NCBI GenBank assembly: GCA_024404025.1
Contig: JAKSQP010000010.1
Span: forward strand, 1-64,000
Direction of reading: 5' to 3'
Source: Clostridia bacterium
GTDB lineage: Bacteria; Bacillota; Clostridia; Oscillospirales; Acutalibacteraceae
Length of the DNA stretch: 64,000 bases
The notes beneath the pieces were generated by a model that ran no database searches, had not been told where the DNA came from, and was given only the letters and a program-made list of their open reading frames with translations. Both the position numbers and the translations under genes were made by a program. Position 1 is the stretch's first letter. Every line of letters starts with the position of its first letter. Shown here piece by piece: positions 1 to 7,658 of the stretch.

Positions 1-17
1 CTTGCGAGCGCTTGACT

Positions 18-46
18 AATATATCACATCCGTCTCCCTTTGTCAA
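18..46 (-). promoter_or_regulatory. Strong sigma-A promoter firing off the left edge
   Basis: Read on the minus strand there is a perfect -35 TTGACA (41-46), a 17-nt spacer and -10 TATATT (18-23) preceded by TGA, an extended -10 element. It lies downstream of spoIIR and points to a gene outside the window. The match is too good to be chance, but the transcript it serves cannot be seen. Confidence 0.75.
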
Positions 47-73
47 CACTTTTTTTCAATTTTTTTCAAAAAG

Positions 74-105
74 TTATCAACAAGTTTTTCACATTGTTTT
101 CCACG
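74..105. promoter_or_regulatory. Cluster of three DnaA-box-like 9-mers
   Basis: Three 9-mers resembling TTATNCACA follow each other at 74-82 (TTATCAACA), 85-93 (TTTTTCACA) and 97-105 (TTTTCCACG), spaced 11 and 12 nt, about one helical turn. They sit beside a T-rich tract (50-68) and the strong leftward promoter. One to two mismatches per box. This may be part of a replication origin or a DnaA-regulated promoter; T-rich DNA could also produce such matches by chance. Confidence 0.35.
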
Positions 106-112
106 TCTGTTT

Positions 113-715
113 TTAAGCTTTATTTCTGAATTTTTCGATCAGCTCCACAGCTTTAAATCTTATTTCATATTTCGGATTCGATCTGATGAGCCTTGCTCCG
201 TTTTTGCCTAAAATTGCATCAATATCGGTTTTTTCCGATGCAGCCGGAATACAGAGCGGAGGATACATTACGCACCACCAGTTATGACCCTCACCTTTTC
301 CGAGGACCACTCTGACTGCAAGATATTTTCCCGCCGGCAAAGTAAATTCTTCATATTCCCTGGTTGCGAAATATTCCTCTGTAAGATATATATATGATGT
401 ATATTCAAATCCGTTCTCTTTAAGAACACGGTTTGCGGCAGCTTCGAGGTTTTCTTTATCTTCTTTGATCGCCTGCTCCGCATCATCTTTTGTTACAAAC
501 CCCGAAAAAAGTTTTTCGCCGCTTTGAAGAAGAGCATCACGCACGAGGAGCTTCACCGCCTGATCCTCTTCGCTGTCTGAATTTGCAAGGATATGAAGTC
601 TTACAACATCATCTCTGATTTTTCCGCACTCCGCTCCGAAGCTGAAGAACGACAGAGCAACCGTTAAAATCAGCGCCGCCGCTGCCGATATTTCTATTCT
701 GCGTCTGAAATTCAT
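113..715 (-). CDS. spoIIR: Stage II sporulation protein R
   Basis: SpoIIR is made in the forespore and signals across the intermembrane space to SpoIIGA so that pro-sigma-E is processed in the mother cell. The protein starts with a hydrophobic signal segment, followed by the family signature around VRLHILANSDSEEDQAVKLL and a conserved C-terminal part containing GEGHNWWCVMYPPLC. The start is placed at the ATG at 715 (200 aa), which has AAAGGA seven or more bases upstream; the in-frame ATG at 748 has no ribosome site. It follows mreB on the same strand, separated by a hairpin that covers its ribosome site. Confidence 0.9.
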   Translation of the reverse strand: MNFRRRIEISAAAALILTVALSFFSFGAECGKIRDDVVRLHILANSDSEEDQAVKLLVRDALLQSGEKLFSGFVTKDDAEQAIKEDKENLEAAANRVLKENGFEYTSYIYLTEEYFATREYEEFTLPAGKYLAVRVVLGKGEGHNWWCVMYPPLCIPAASEKTDIDAILGKNGARLIRSNPKYEIRFKAVELIEKFRNKA

Positions 716-720
716 AAATA

Positions 721-760
721 AACCGTCCTTTGAATGATTTATATTCATTCTTGGACGGTT
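721..760 (-). promoter_or_regulatory. Hairpin in the mreB-spoIIR gap covering the spoIIR ribosome site
   Basis: The arms AACCGTCC (721-728) and GGACGGTT (753-760) pair perfectly, with a second stem GAATGA/TCATTC inside. On the minus-strand transcript the 3' arm contains the AAAGGACGG ribosome site of spoIIR. It may act as a weak terminator for mreB, or keep spoIIR untranslated on read-through RNA. Confidence 0.55.
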
Positions 761-773
761 ATTTTACTTTTAT

Positions 774-1823
774 TCAATTCTGTTCGGTATTTGCATCAAG
801 ACCGCCGATTTCATCTCTCGCCTTGAACACATATCCGTTCTGGCTCAAAATATCCATGTGAGAAAGCGCTTCGCCGGTTCCGAGAGCAACGCAGTTAAGC
901 GGATCTTTTGCTATGAATGTTTTGACTCCTGTTTTTTCCCGTATCATCACATCAATATCCGGCAAGAGCGCTCCGCCTCCGGTGATATAGATTCCCGAAT
1001 CCGAAATATCAGCCGAAAGCTCCGGAGGAGTAAGTTCAAGAACAGAGCGGACTCCCTCGCAGATTGCTTCGAGATTCTGGCGAATGGCAAGATAAACCTC
1101 GGTTGAAGAAACCTCAATGCTGACCGGCATATTTGTGATAAAATGCTTGCCCTTGACATTCATTCCGAGTTCAACATTGCGAAGCCTTGCGCAGCCTATC
1201 TGACGCTTTATCTGCTCGGCAGTTCTTTCGCCGATAATGACATCTCTTTCACGCCTTATCTGACGCATAATTGATTCATCAAACGCATTGCCTGCGACCT
1301 TGATTGATTTTGAAACGGAAATACATCCCATTGTAATAACGGCAATATCCGTTGTGCCGCCGCCGATATCAACAACCATTGTTCCTTTCGGACGGTCATC
1401 CTTGATTCCAGCTCCGAGAGCTGCGGCAAGCGGTTCTTCAATAAGGCACGCCTTTGCGGCGCCTGCGGCTGTTATGAGATCAAGAATAGTTCTCTTTTCA
1501 AGGCTTGTTACCGCCGACGGAATACACACAACAACATTGGGCTTGAAAACCATATTTTTGCAGAGCTTCTGAAGAAAATAGCCGAGGATATGTCTTGTTG
1601 CGGTAAAATCGGAAACAACGCCATGCTTCATCGGTTTCACAACTCTCAACGATCCGGGCGTTTTGCCCAGCATATCATAGGCATGCTTTCCTACGGCAAC
1701 AAGCTTACCGGACTCCTTGTCGTATGCGGCAACGCACGGCTCGGACATAACTATGCCTTTTCCTTCAATATAAACTACTATTGAGGTTGTGCCAAGGTCT
1801 ATTCCGATATTGATGCCGAGCAC
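774..1823 (-). CDS. mreB: Rod shape-determining protein MreB/Mbl
   Basis: A bacterial actin that polymerises under the membrane and guides lateral cell-wall synthesis. The phosphate-1 motif GIDLGTTSIVVY is at the N-terminus and phosphate-2 VDIGGGTTDIAVI in the middle, with the adenosine motif GIYITGGGALLPDID near the C-terminus. At 349 aa it is the normal family length. The start is GTG at 1823, preceded by AGGCGGTGAT, the same ribosome site used by the phosphopantetheinyl transferase at 47027. It lies between a comF-type gene and spoIIR, a setting that suggests an Mbl-like paralogue rather than the mreBCD operon copy. MreB versus Mbl cannot be settled here. Confidence 0.93.
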   Translation of the reverse strand: MLGINIGIDLGTTSIVVYIEGKGIVMSEPCVAAYDKESGKLVAVGKHAYDMLGKTPGSLRVVKPMKHGVVSDFTATRHILGYFLQKLCKNMVFKPNVVVCIPSAVTSLEKRTILDLITAAGAAKACLIEEPLAAALGAGIKDDRPKGTMVVDIGGGTTDIAVITMGCISVSKSIKVAGNAFDESIMRQIRRERDVIIGERTAEQIKRQIGCARLRNVELGMNVKGKHFITNMPVSIEVSSTEVYLAIRQNLEAICEGVRSVLELTPPELSADISDSGIYITGGGALLPDIDVMIREKTGVKTFIAKDPLNCVALGTGEALSHMDILSQNGYVFKARDEIGGLDANTEQN

Positions 1824-1856
1824 GGTATCACCGCCTTTCTATATATTAATGTAATA

Positions 1857-2558
1857 TTATTTTTTCTTTTTTGTAACTGCAACCGTTACGCAGCAGGTTG
1901 CCTCTGCTCCGTAAAGCCAGAGCATCTTTGCGCATTCGTTAAGTGTTTCGCTTGAAGTCGAAATATCATCGCAGAGAAGAAATGTTTTTCCGCTGATTTT
2001 TTCAGGCTCGGAAACATCAAATGCGCCTGCAAGGTTGCCCTTACGCAGAACATAGATCAAATCATGCTGAATATCCGTATCATAAATCTTTTTAAGAGCA
2101 TCGGGGTAATATTCAACGCCGATAAGCTCCGAGAGCTTTTCCGCAAGCAGAGCACACTGGTCAAAGCCTCGCTTCTTCCGGCTTTTTTCGGTCATCGGAA
2201 CCGAGATGACATAATCGAATTTTATGCCGCTGTATCTTCTGCGAACGGTCTTCGCCATTTCATCGGCGTATGCTTCAAAATTCTGCCTGCCGTTTCTGAA
2301 TTTGAAAGCGTGAAGCCCTCTTCTGACATTATCTTCAAAATAAAACGGAGCGGCAATTGCCGAAAAATATCTTTCCGCCTTTTTGCAGCTGCATTCTTCT
2401 TTTTCTCTACCGCATTTAACGCAAATATTATTTTCTATTCTCGGAAGACTTTTTTCACATTCGGAGCAGGAAAATGAATCACTCGGAATCGTCTTTCCGC
2501 AGTATGCACACCTTCTCGGGAACAAAGCAAGGAGAAAAGATTCAATCAGTTTTTTCAA
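1857..2558 (-). CDS. ComF family phosphoribosyltransferase-like protein
   Basis: This 233-aa protein has the ComFC layout: an N-terminal zinc-finger region with paired cysteines (CAYCGK, CSECEK, CVKCG, CSC) followed by a type I phosphoribosyltransferase fold with the PRPP-loop motif LLCDDISTSSETL. ComFC acts in natural transformation in Bacillus and Helicobacter, but the comFA helicase partner is not adjacent. The start codon overlaps the stop of recD2 by four bases (ATGA), so the two are translationally coupled, which hints at a DNA uptake or repair role. Confidence 0.85.
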   Translation of the reverse strand: MKKLIESFLLALFPRRCAYCGKTIPSDSFSCSECEKSLPRIENNICVKCGREKEECSCKKAERYFSAIAAPFYFEDNVRRGLHAFKFRNGRQNFEAYADEMAKTVRRRYSGIKFDYVISVPMTEKSRKKRGFDQCALLAEKLSELIGVEYYPDALKKIYDTDIQHDLIYVLRKGNLAGAFDVSEPEKISGKTFLLCDDISTSSETLNECAKMLWLYGAEATCCVTVAVTKKKK

Positions 2559-4756
2559 CTTTCTTCACCCAACATTATGAAGCTTTTCAATGCCGAATAA
2601 CGCTTTGACTTGCTGTTATTATCGGTCATCTTTTTTATCATCTGCTGCGAGCCGACAAGAATCATCATATCCTTTGCTCTTGTGACGGCGGTATACAGCA
2701 GATTGCGGTAGGCAAGCTGTTCAACAACTCCCACCGCCGGCATAACAACCGCCGGGAATTCGTTGCCCTGGCTCTTATGAACGGTTATCGCATAGGCGTG
2801 TTCAAGCTCCTGATTGCTTTCAAACGGATATTCGGCAATTCTGTCATCAAACCTGATATAAAGAGTGCGTGAGGATTCGTCGATTTTTTCAAGAATTCCG
2901 ATGTCTCCGTTAAAAATGCCGAGACCCGTTCCGTCAGAGCCTTCCCACGGAATATTATAATTATTCTTTATCTGCATCAGCTTATCCCCTTCTCTGAAGA
3001 TACGCTGGCCGAAATTATGCTCTTTTTTATGCTTTGCAGACGGATTTATTTTCTGCTGAAGAAGCTTATTGAGATTGACTGTTCCCGCTTCGCCTTTTTT
3101 TGACGGGCAAAGAATCTGAATATCGTCAGTTGAAGAATAGCCATAAGACTTCGGGAGCCTTGATGTGCATAAATCGCACACGGTTTCGGCGGCAGAGGAA
3201 GCGGTTTTTCTTTCGATAAAAAAGAAATCCTTATCCTTGACCGCAAGCTCCGGGAATTCTCCTTTGACTATCTTATGCGCATTTGTGATTATCAGGCTTT
3301 CCATCGCCTGGCGAAAAACCTCTTTAAGTTCAACAACGGGAACCGATTTGGAATTTATTATATCGTGAAGCACATTGCCCGCTCCAACCGGAGGAAGCTG
3401 ATCCGAATCGCCGACCATAACAAGTCTGCACCCTATGGGGAGCGCATCAAGAAGACTCGAAAACAGCGTAATATCAACCATGGAAAGCTCGTCAATAATA
3501 ACCGCACCTGCGCTTATCGGATTTCTGCGGTTGCGCTGAAAAACAGGTTTATCGTTTCTGTCCCATTCAACCTCAAGCAGACGGTGGATAGTCTGCGCAT
3601 CTCTGCCGGTCAGCTCGCTCATACGCTTTGCAGCTCTGCCGGTCGGAGCCGCAAGAGCGACCTCAAGCCCCTGGCTTTCAAAAACCTTGAGAATCCCACG
3701 AAGAGTTGTTGTTTTGCCGGTTCCGGGGCCGCCGGTAAGCACAAGAATTCCTTTTTCAACGGCTATTCTTATGGCACTGCGCTGGCTTTCGTTATAGCAT
3801 ATTCCGCCGATAAGCTCGGCATTATTTATTTGTTTTTCTATATCCTTATCACATTTCGGCGCAAAATGCTTCATAAAAAGAAGCGAATCCGCAGCCTGCT
3901 TTTCCGCCCTGAAAATATCGGGAAGGAAAAGAAATTCTTTTCCGTAAAGCACCCGTGAAACAAGCTGCTTTTTTTCGATAAGAACATAAATTCTCTCTGC
4001 AATCTTTTCTTCGGGGCAGCCGAGAAGTTCGTTGCTGATCGGGATAACCTTTTCTTTCGGCAGGCAAGTGTGGCCGTTGCCGAGGTTATGCCGGATAACA
4101 TAAACAACTCCTGCATCTATTCTGAATTCATCCGCAGGCGGCGAGGGAAGCTTTTTGGCTATCTCGCAGGCTTTTTCAAATTTTATGCCGATACCTTCTC
4201 CGCAGAGAAGATAAGGATTGTTTTCTATTTTGGCGGCGGAATCCTTTCCGAAAATCCTGAAAGCCTTAAGGCATTCCGCTGTTGACAGACCGTATTTTTC
4301 AAGAGCAATAAGCGCTTCTCTTTCATCAGCGTGTTTTCTGAATTCCTTGGAAATTTCCATTGCTCTGTCGGCCGAGATCCCTTTGATTGAAGCAAGCCTT
4401 TCGGGATGCTTTTCGATTATTTCAAAAGCATCATCGCCGAATTTTTCAATTATTTTCTGCGCAGTCTTCTCTTTGATGCCCTTTATGATTCCGGAAGAAA
4501 GATAAGAGAGCATTTCCGATGCGGTTTCGGGGATTTCACGGCGGCAGCCTTCGATCTTAAACTGTTTTCCGAAGGTTGGATGAACAGACCATTCGCCGAT
4601 GAATGTTACTCTTTCGCCCATATAAAGCTCGCCGACATTGCCGGTTGCAGTATAAAGCTCGCCGTCGCTCGAAAAATCAAGCACGGTGTAGCCGTTTTCT
4701 TCATTTCTGAAGGTGATATATTCAACTGTTCCGGTTATCTGAACAAGCTCTTCCAT
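2555..4756 (-). CDS. recD2: ATP-dependent RecD2-type DNA helicase
   Basis: A superfamily 1B 5'-3' DNA helicase of the RecD2/YrrC type found in bacteria without RecBC. The 733-aa protein has the long N-terminal extension with helix-hairpin-helix repeats (around IKGIKEKTAQKIIEKFG), Walker A LTGGPGTGKTTTL, Walker B VIIDELSMVD, motif III MVGDSDQLPPVG and the C-terminal motif AYAITVHKSQGNEFP. Its ATG lies only 24 nt after the 3' end of the RNase P RNA on the same strand and has GCAGGT as ribosome site. comF follows with a four-base overlap. Confidence 0.93.
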   Translation of the reverse strand: MEELVQITGTVEYITFRNEENGYTVLDFSSDGELYTATGNVGELYMGERVTFIGEWSVHPTFGKQFKIEGCRREIPETASEMLSYLSSGIIKGIKEKTAQKIIEKFGDDAFEIIEKHPERLASIKGISADRAMEISKEFRKHADEREALIALEKYGLSTAECLKAFRIFGKDSAAKIENNPYLLCGEGIGIKFEKACEIAKKLPSPPADEFRIDAGVVYVIRHNLGNGHTCLPKEKVIPISNELLGCPEEKIAERIYVLIEKKQLVSRVLYGKEFLFLPDIFRAEKQAADSLLFMKHFAPKCDKDIEKQINNAELIGGICYNESQRSAIRIAVEKGILVLTGGPGTGKTTTLRGILKVFESQGLEVALAAPTGRAAKRMSELTGRDAQTIHRLLEVEWDRNDKPVFQRNRRNPISAGAVIIDELSMVDITLFSSLLDALPIGCRLVMVGDSDQLPPVGAGNVLHDIINSKSVPVVELKEVFRQAMESLIITNAHKIVKGEFPELAVKDKDFFFIERKTASSAAETVCDLCTSRLPKSYGYSSTDDIQILCPSKKGEAGTVNLNKLLQQKINPSAKHKKEHNFGQRIFREGDKLMQIKNNYNIPWEGSDGTGLGIFNGDIGILEKIDESSRTLYIRFDDRIAEYPFESNQELEHAYAITVHKSQGNEFPAVVMPAVGVVEQLAYRNLLYTAVTRAKDMMILVGSQQMIKKMTDNNSKSKRYSALKSFIMLGEES

Positions 4757-4780
4757 CGGATTACCTGCCTGAAAAAATAA

Positions 4781-5144
4781 TGTGTGCCGAGATGATCTGT
4801 AAGCCGAGTTCTGTCATTTAAGACGATTATCTGTCTACGCCATACATTGCTGCATGGCTTTAGCCACCTTTCGGAGTATCGCCGAGCAGACGCCGAAATC
4901 AAAGATTTCTCCTCCTGTTGGTGTTGCTTCGGATAGGGTTTACATGGCCGTGCAGTCTCCTGCACGCCGGTGAGCTCTTACCTCGCCTTTCCATCCTTAC
5001 CTGCAGGCAGGCGGTTTCTTTCTGTTGCACTTTCCCTAAGGTCACCCTCGGCGGCCGTTAGCCGTTATCCCGCTCTGTGAAGCTCGGACTTTCCTCATCC
5101 GGCCCGAAAGCCGTCCGCAACCGTCCAACCATCTCAGCACACAC
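4781..5144 (-). ncRNA. rnpB: RNase P RNA, class A
   Basis: The catalytic RNA that trims tRNA 5' leaders. The minus-strand transcript has the universal P4 5' half GAGGAAAGTCCGAGC (near 5080-5096) and 3' half ACAGAACTCGGCTTACAG (near 4794-4812). The ends pair as P1 (TGTGTGCTGAGAT with ATCTCGGCACACA). A promoter at 5151-5179 fixes the 5' end. The layout is class A as expected for Clostridia. There is no room for a terminator before recD2. Confidence 0.95.
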
Positions 5145-5150
5145 CATATT

Positions 5151-5179
5151 ATTTTAAAGCACAGACGAAAAAAAGTCAA
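5151..5179 (-). promoter_or_regulatory. Sigma-A promoter of rnpB
   Basis: On the minus strand TTGACT (5174-5179), 17-nt spacer, TAAAAT (5151-5156). The -10 box lies seven or eight bases before the RNase P RNA 5' end. Confidence 0.8.
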
Positions 5180-5241
5180 ACATTTAATAAAACATTTTAA
5201 ATAATGTAATAAATTTTTATGAATTCTCTGATATTAATAGC

Positions 5242-5270
5242 TTGTATAATGCAATCAGATATTGTAAAAT
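5242..5270 (+). promoter_or_regulatory. Probable promoter of the LCP gene
   Basis: TTGTAT (5242-5247), 17-nt spacer, TAAAAT (5265-5270), leaving a short leader before the ribosome site AAAGGA and the ATG at 5301. Two other TATAAT words nearby make the exact choice uncertain. Confidence 0.5.
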
Positions 5271-5300
5271 AACATATAATGAATGCCGAAAGGATAAATT

Positions 5301-6332
5301 ATGAAAGATATATATATTTCAGGAAATCACAATGAAGAGCCGGAGGAAATTGATGTTTTTTCGGTTTCTCCCGAGCCGGAAGAGCCGAAAAAGCCGAAAA
5401 AGCCGAAAAATAAGCACAGGCTCCGCAGATTTATCTGCATCGTTCTCATCATTCTTCTGCTCCCCGCTCTGCCGGTCATGGCTGCTGCGGCGGTATCCGG
5501 CTACACGAGAAACGACCTTAAGCGCAACGAATATGTTTCATTCGGCGATGTTGCAAAAAATCCGCTCGTTTCAAACATACTGCTTCTCGGCGTTGACGGA
5601 GAAGAGGGGCAATCATCAAGATCGGATTCAATGATACTCGTTTCAATTGATTTTGTTCATCAGAAAATCAAGCTTACTTCTTTTCTTCGTGACTGCTGGG
5701 TTGAAATTCCGTCAAAAGGAAAGAATGCCAAGCTGAACGCCGCCTATGCCTACGGCGGTCCGCAGCTTGCAAAAGATACAATTGAATATAACTACGGTGT
5801 CGGCATTGATCACTTTATCAAGGTCGATTTCAGAATGTTCAAAATGATTATCGACAAGCTCGGCGGAGTTGATGTTGAGGTCACGAAAAAAGAAGCGGAT
5901 TTCATCAACAAAACAACCCGTCAGACAGTTGAAAGCGGAAGCTCCGTTCATCTCAACGGCGAAGAAGCGCTCGTTTATTGCAGAATCAGAAAGCTTGACA
6001 CGGACTATATGAGAACATTCCGCCAGAGAAAAGTTATTACGGCTCTGCTCAACAAAGCAAAAAAGGCTTCGGCTGCCGACCTTATTGCGATGGCAAAGGA
6101 AGTTTTTCCGCTGATCGAAACCGATCTCTCCCCCTCTGAAATTTCCATTCTCGCATATAAAGGAACTGCGGCTCTGCTCGGATTTGATTTGGTTCAGACA
6201 AGAGTTCCGACTGACGATCAGATGCGCACCGACACGGTAAGCGGTCAATGGGTCGAAATTGCGGATATGGATGCTGTCAGAGAATATCTTTATGATTTTA
6301 TTTATACGGGCAAAAAGATCAAAGAAGAATGA
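5301..6332 (+). CDS. LytR-CpsA-Psr (LCP) family cell-wall glycopolymer ligase
   Basis: LCP proteins move glycopolymers such as teichoic acids or capsule from undecaprenyl-phosphate carriers to peptidoglycan on the outer membrane face. The 343-aa protein has a cytoplasmic N-terminus rich in acidic, proline and lysine residues (PEEPKKPKKPK), one membrane segment near residues 45-65, and the LCP domain. That domain shows LLLGVDGEEGQSSRSDSMIL with the conserved Asp/Arg pair, and LTSFLRDCWVEIP with the catalytic Arg. It is monocistronic or leads into the acetyltransferase three bases downstream. Which polymer it attaches cannot be told. Confidence 0.92.
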   Translation: MKDIYISGNHNEEPEEIDVFSVSPEPEEPKKPKKPKNKHRLRRFICIVLIILLLPALPVMAAAAVSGYTRNDLKRNEYVSFGDVAKNPLVSNILLLGVDGEEGQSSRSDSMILVSIDFVHQKIKLTSFLRDCWVEIPSKGKNAKLNAAYAYGGPQLAKDTIEYNYGVGIDHFIKVDFRMFKMIIDKLGGVDVEVTKKEADFINKTTRQTVESGSSVHLNGEEALVYCRIRKLDTDYMRTFRQRKVITALLNKAKKASAADLIAMAKEVFPLIETDLSPSEISILAYKGTAALLGFDLVQTRVPTDDQMRTDTVSGQWVEIADMDAVREYLYDFIYTGKKIKEE

Positions 6333-6377
6333 CACTTGAATTTTCTGCTTTATGGCAGCCCGCTTATTGCCGGCAAT

Positions 6378-7050
6378 AAATCAGAATTTGTTAAGGATGG
6401 AATAGCAATGCTGGATAGAGCAATACCCTTTTATAATACGATTTTAAGATGTGATAATTATCAATACAAAGATGTGGTGTTGCCAAATGGATTCTCTATT
6501 GTACCCTATAAAAGCGGATACGAAAAAGCTTGGGCAGAATTAGAGTATTCCATTGGAGATTTTGAGTCTTTGGAAGAAGCAGAAAGCTATTTTACTTCAA
6601 CATATTTACAGAATCGTACATTACTAAACAATATTCTTTTTCTTTTGAATGAAAATAACCTTATAGTAGGCTCTTGTGTTGCATGGCAAGATAAACGCAA
6701 AGAATCTATAGTATCCTCATTGCATTGGCTAGTTGTGGACGAAGAGTATCAAGGACGAGGGCTAGGAAAAGCCTTATGTTATGCAACTATGAATAGGTTT
6801 AAGGAGCAAGGGAATTTTCCCGTCTATGTTCATACACAGCCATGGAGTTGGAAAGCCATTTTCTTATATCTTTCTATAGGATTCAAACTACAAAAAACGG
6901 ATACGTTCTCACATTATGAAAATGAGTATTATAAAGCAATGACCGCATTAAAGCAGGTTATTACATCGAAACAACTTCAATTATTACAGGAACAATCGGA
7001 GAGTTAAACAACTTCCAATAGGTCGAACAGTTAGGAAAATCAGAATTTGT
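6378..7050. repeat. 14-bp direct repeats flanking the acetyltransferase gene
   Basis: AAATCAGAATTTGT occurs at 6378-6391 and identically at 7037-7050. The two copies bracket the AT-rich gene at 6408-7007 almost exactly. They could be a recombination scar or target duplication from acquisition of the gene. No integrase or transposase is present. Confidence 0.6.
6408..7007 (+). CDS. GNAT family N-acetyltransferase, probably acquired
   Basis: A GCN5-related acetyltransferase using acetyl-CoA. The A-motif region WLVVDEEYQGRGLGKALCYA carries the pyrophosphate-binding Q/R-x-x-G-x-G/A pattern, and a beta-strand plus FLYLSIGFKLQ follow as in the family. The substrate is unknown. The start is set at ATG 6408 (199 aa), which has AAGGATGG upstream; the frame is open back to a TTG at 6336. 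Base composition is strongly AT-rich (14 G/C in the 60 bases from 6601) with TTA/ATA codons rarely used by neighbours. A 14-bp direct repeat flanks it, so recent transfer is likely. Confidence 0.85.
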   Translation: MLDRAIPFYNTILRCDNYQYKDVVLPNGFSIVPYKSGYEKAWAELEYSIGDFESLEEAESYFTSTYLQNRTLLNNILFLLNENNLIVGSCVAWQDKRKESIVSSLHWLVVDEEYQGRGLGKALCYATMNRFKEQGNFPVYVHTQPWSWKAIFLYLSIGFKLQKTDTFSHYENEYYKAMTALKQVITSKQLQLLQEQSES

Positions 7051-7077
7051 ATTATAAGCAGAAATGGAGGAAAAATT

Positions 7078-7575
7078 ATGAAGAGAATATTTGCCGCAAT
7101 ATTATCGCTTATTATCAGTCTTGCTTTTATAACGGGTTGTGCTGTCCGGCAGGAACCTTCAACCGGTAAAGGAAATGGGACCTCTGAACATTATGAGGAA
7201 ATAGTTCCATATGACGCACAGCTTGAAATTATTTGTGCAAACGGAAAACTTATCTTTTCCCGCATTGCAACAACGCCGCGTGTACGTGTGGGTAGACCTC
7301 CCTTTGACGAAACCTGCATAATCACCTATGAGGACAAGCACGAAATCATCTCGGCATTATTTCAAGCAATGAACGGAAAAGAAACAGTGGAGCAACATGA
7401 ATCGCTGCCGACACTTCAGTTGCTTCTGTACGGTCAAGACGACGATGAGCCATGGCATTACCTCTTTGAAATCGGAACGGAAGGTTTGGTGAGGGTATCC
7501 AATAACGGAGATTTGATTTGCTATGTTCAGATTTCCGAAGAGGAACTTCAATCAATCATTCAAGTGTTGGATTAA
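7078..7575 (+). CDS. Putative lipoprotein of unknown function
   Basis: The 165-aa product begins with a lipoprotein signal peptide (KR, hydrophobic stretch, lipobox FITGC with Cys at about residue 21), so it is predicted to be anchored outside the membrane. The rest is a small mixed alpha/beta domain with no motif I recognise. GGAGGAAAA lies just before the ATG. It stands alone between the acquired acetyltransferase and a bidirectional terminator. Confidence 0.75.
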   Translation: MKRIFAAILSLIISLAFITGCAVRQEPSTGKGNGTSEHYEEIVPYDAQLEIICANGKLIFSRIATTPRVRVGRPPFDETCIITYEDKHEIISALFQAMNGKETVEQHESLPTLQLLLYGQDDDEPWHYLFEIGTEGLVRVSNNGDLICYVQISEEELQSIIQVLD

Positions 7576-7616
7576 AAAGATGCTGACAAATCCCGGTTTT
7601 CGGGGATAAATATTTC

Positions 7617-7657
7617 AAAAAGGACTATCCGGTTTATATGCTCCGGACAGTCCTTTT
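7617..7657. terminator. Bidirectional terminator
   Basis: Stem AAAAAGGACT-TCCGG / CCGGA-AGTCCTTTTTT with A-run and T-run on either side, between convergent genes ending at 7575 (+) and 7659 (-). Confidence 0.85.
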
Positions 7658-7658
7658 T

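Noticed and set aside
6336..6407. TTG start giving 24 more residues to the acetyltransferase
   Set aside because: No ribosome site before the TTG, while AAGGATGG precedes the ATG at 6408.
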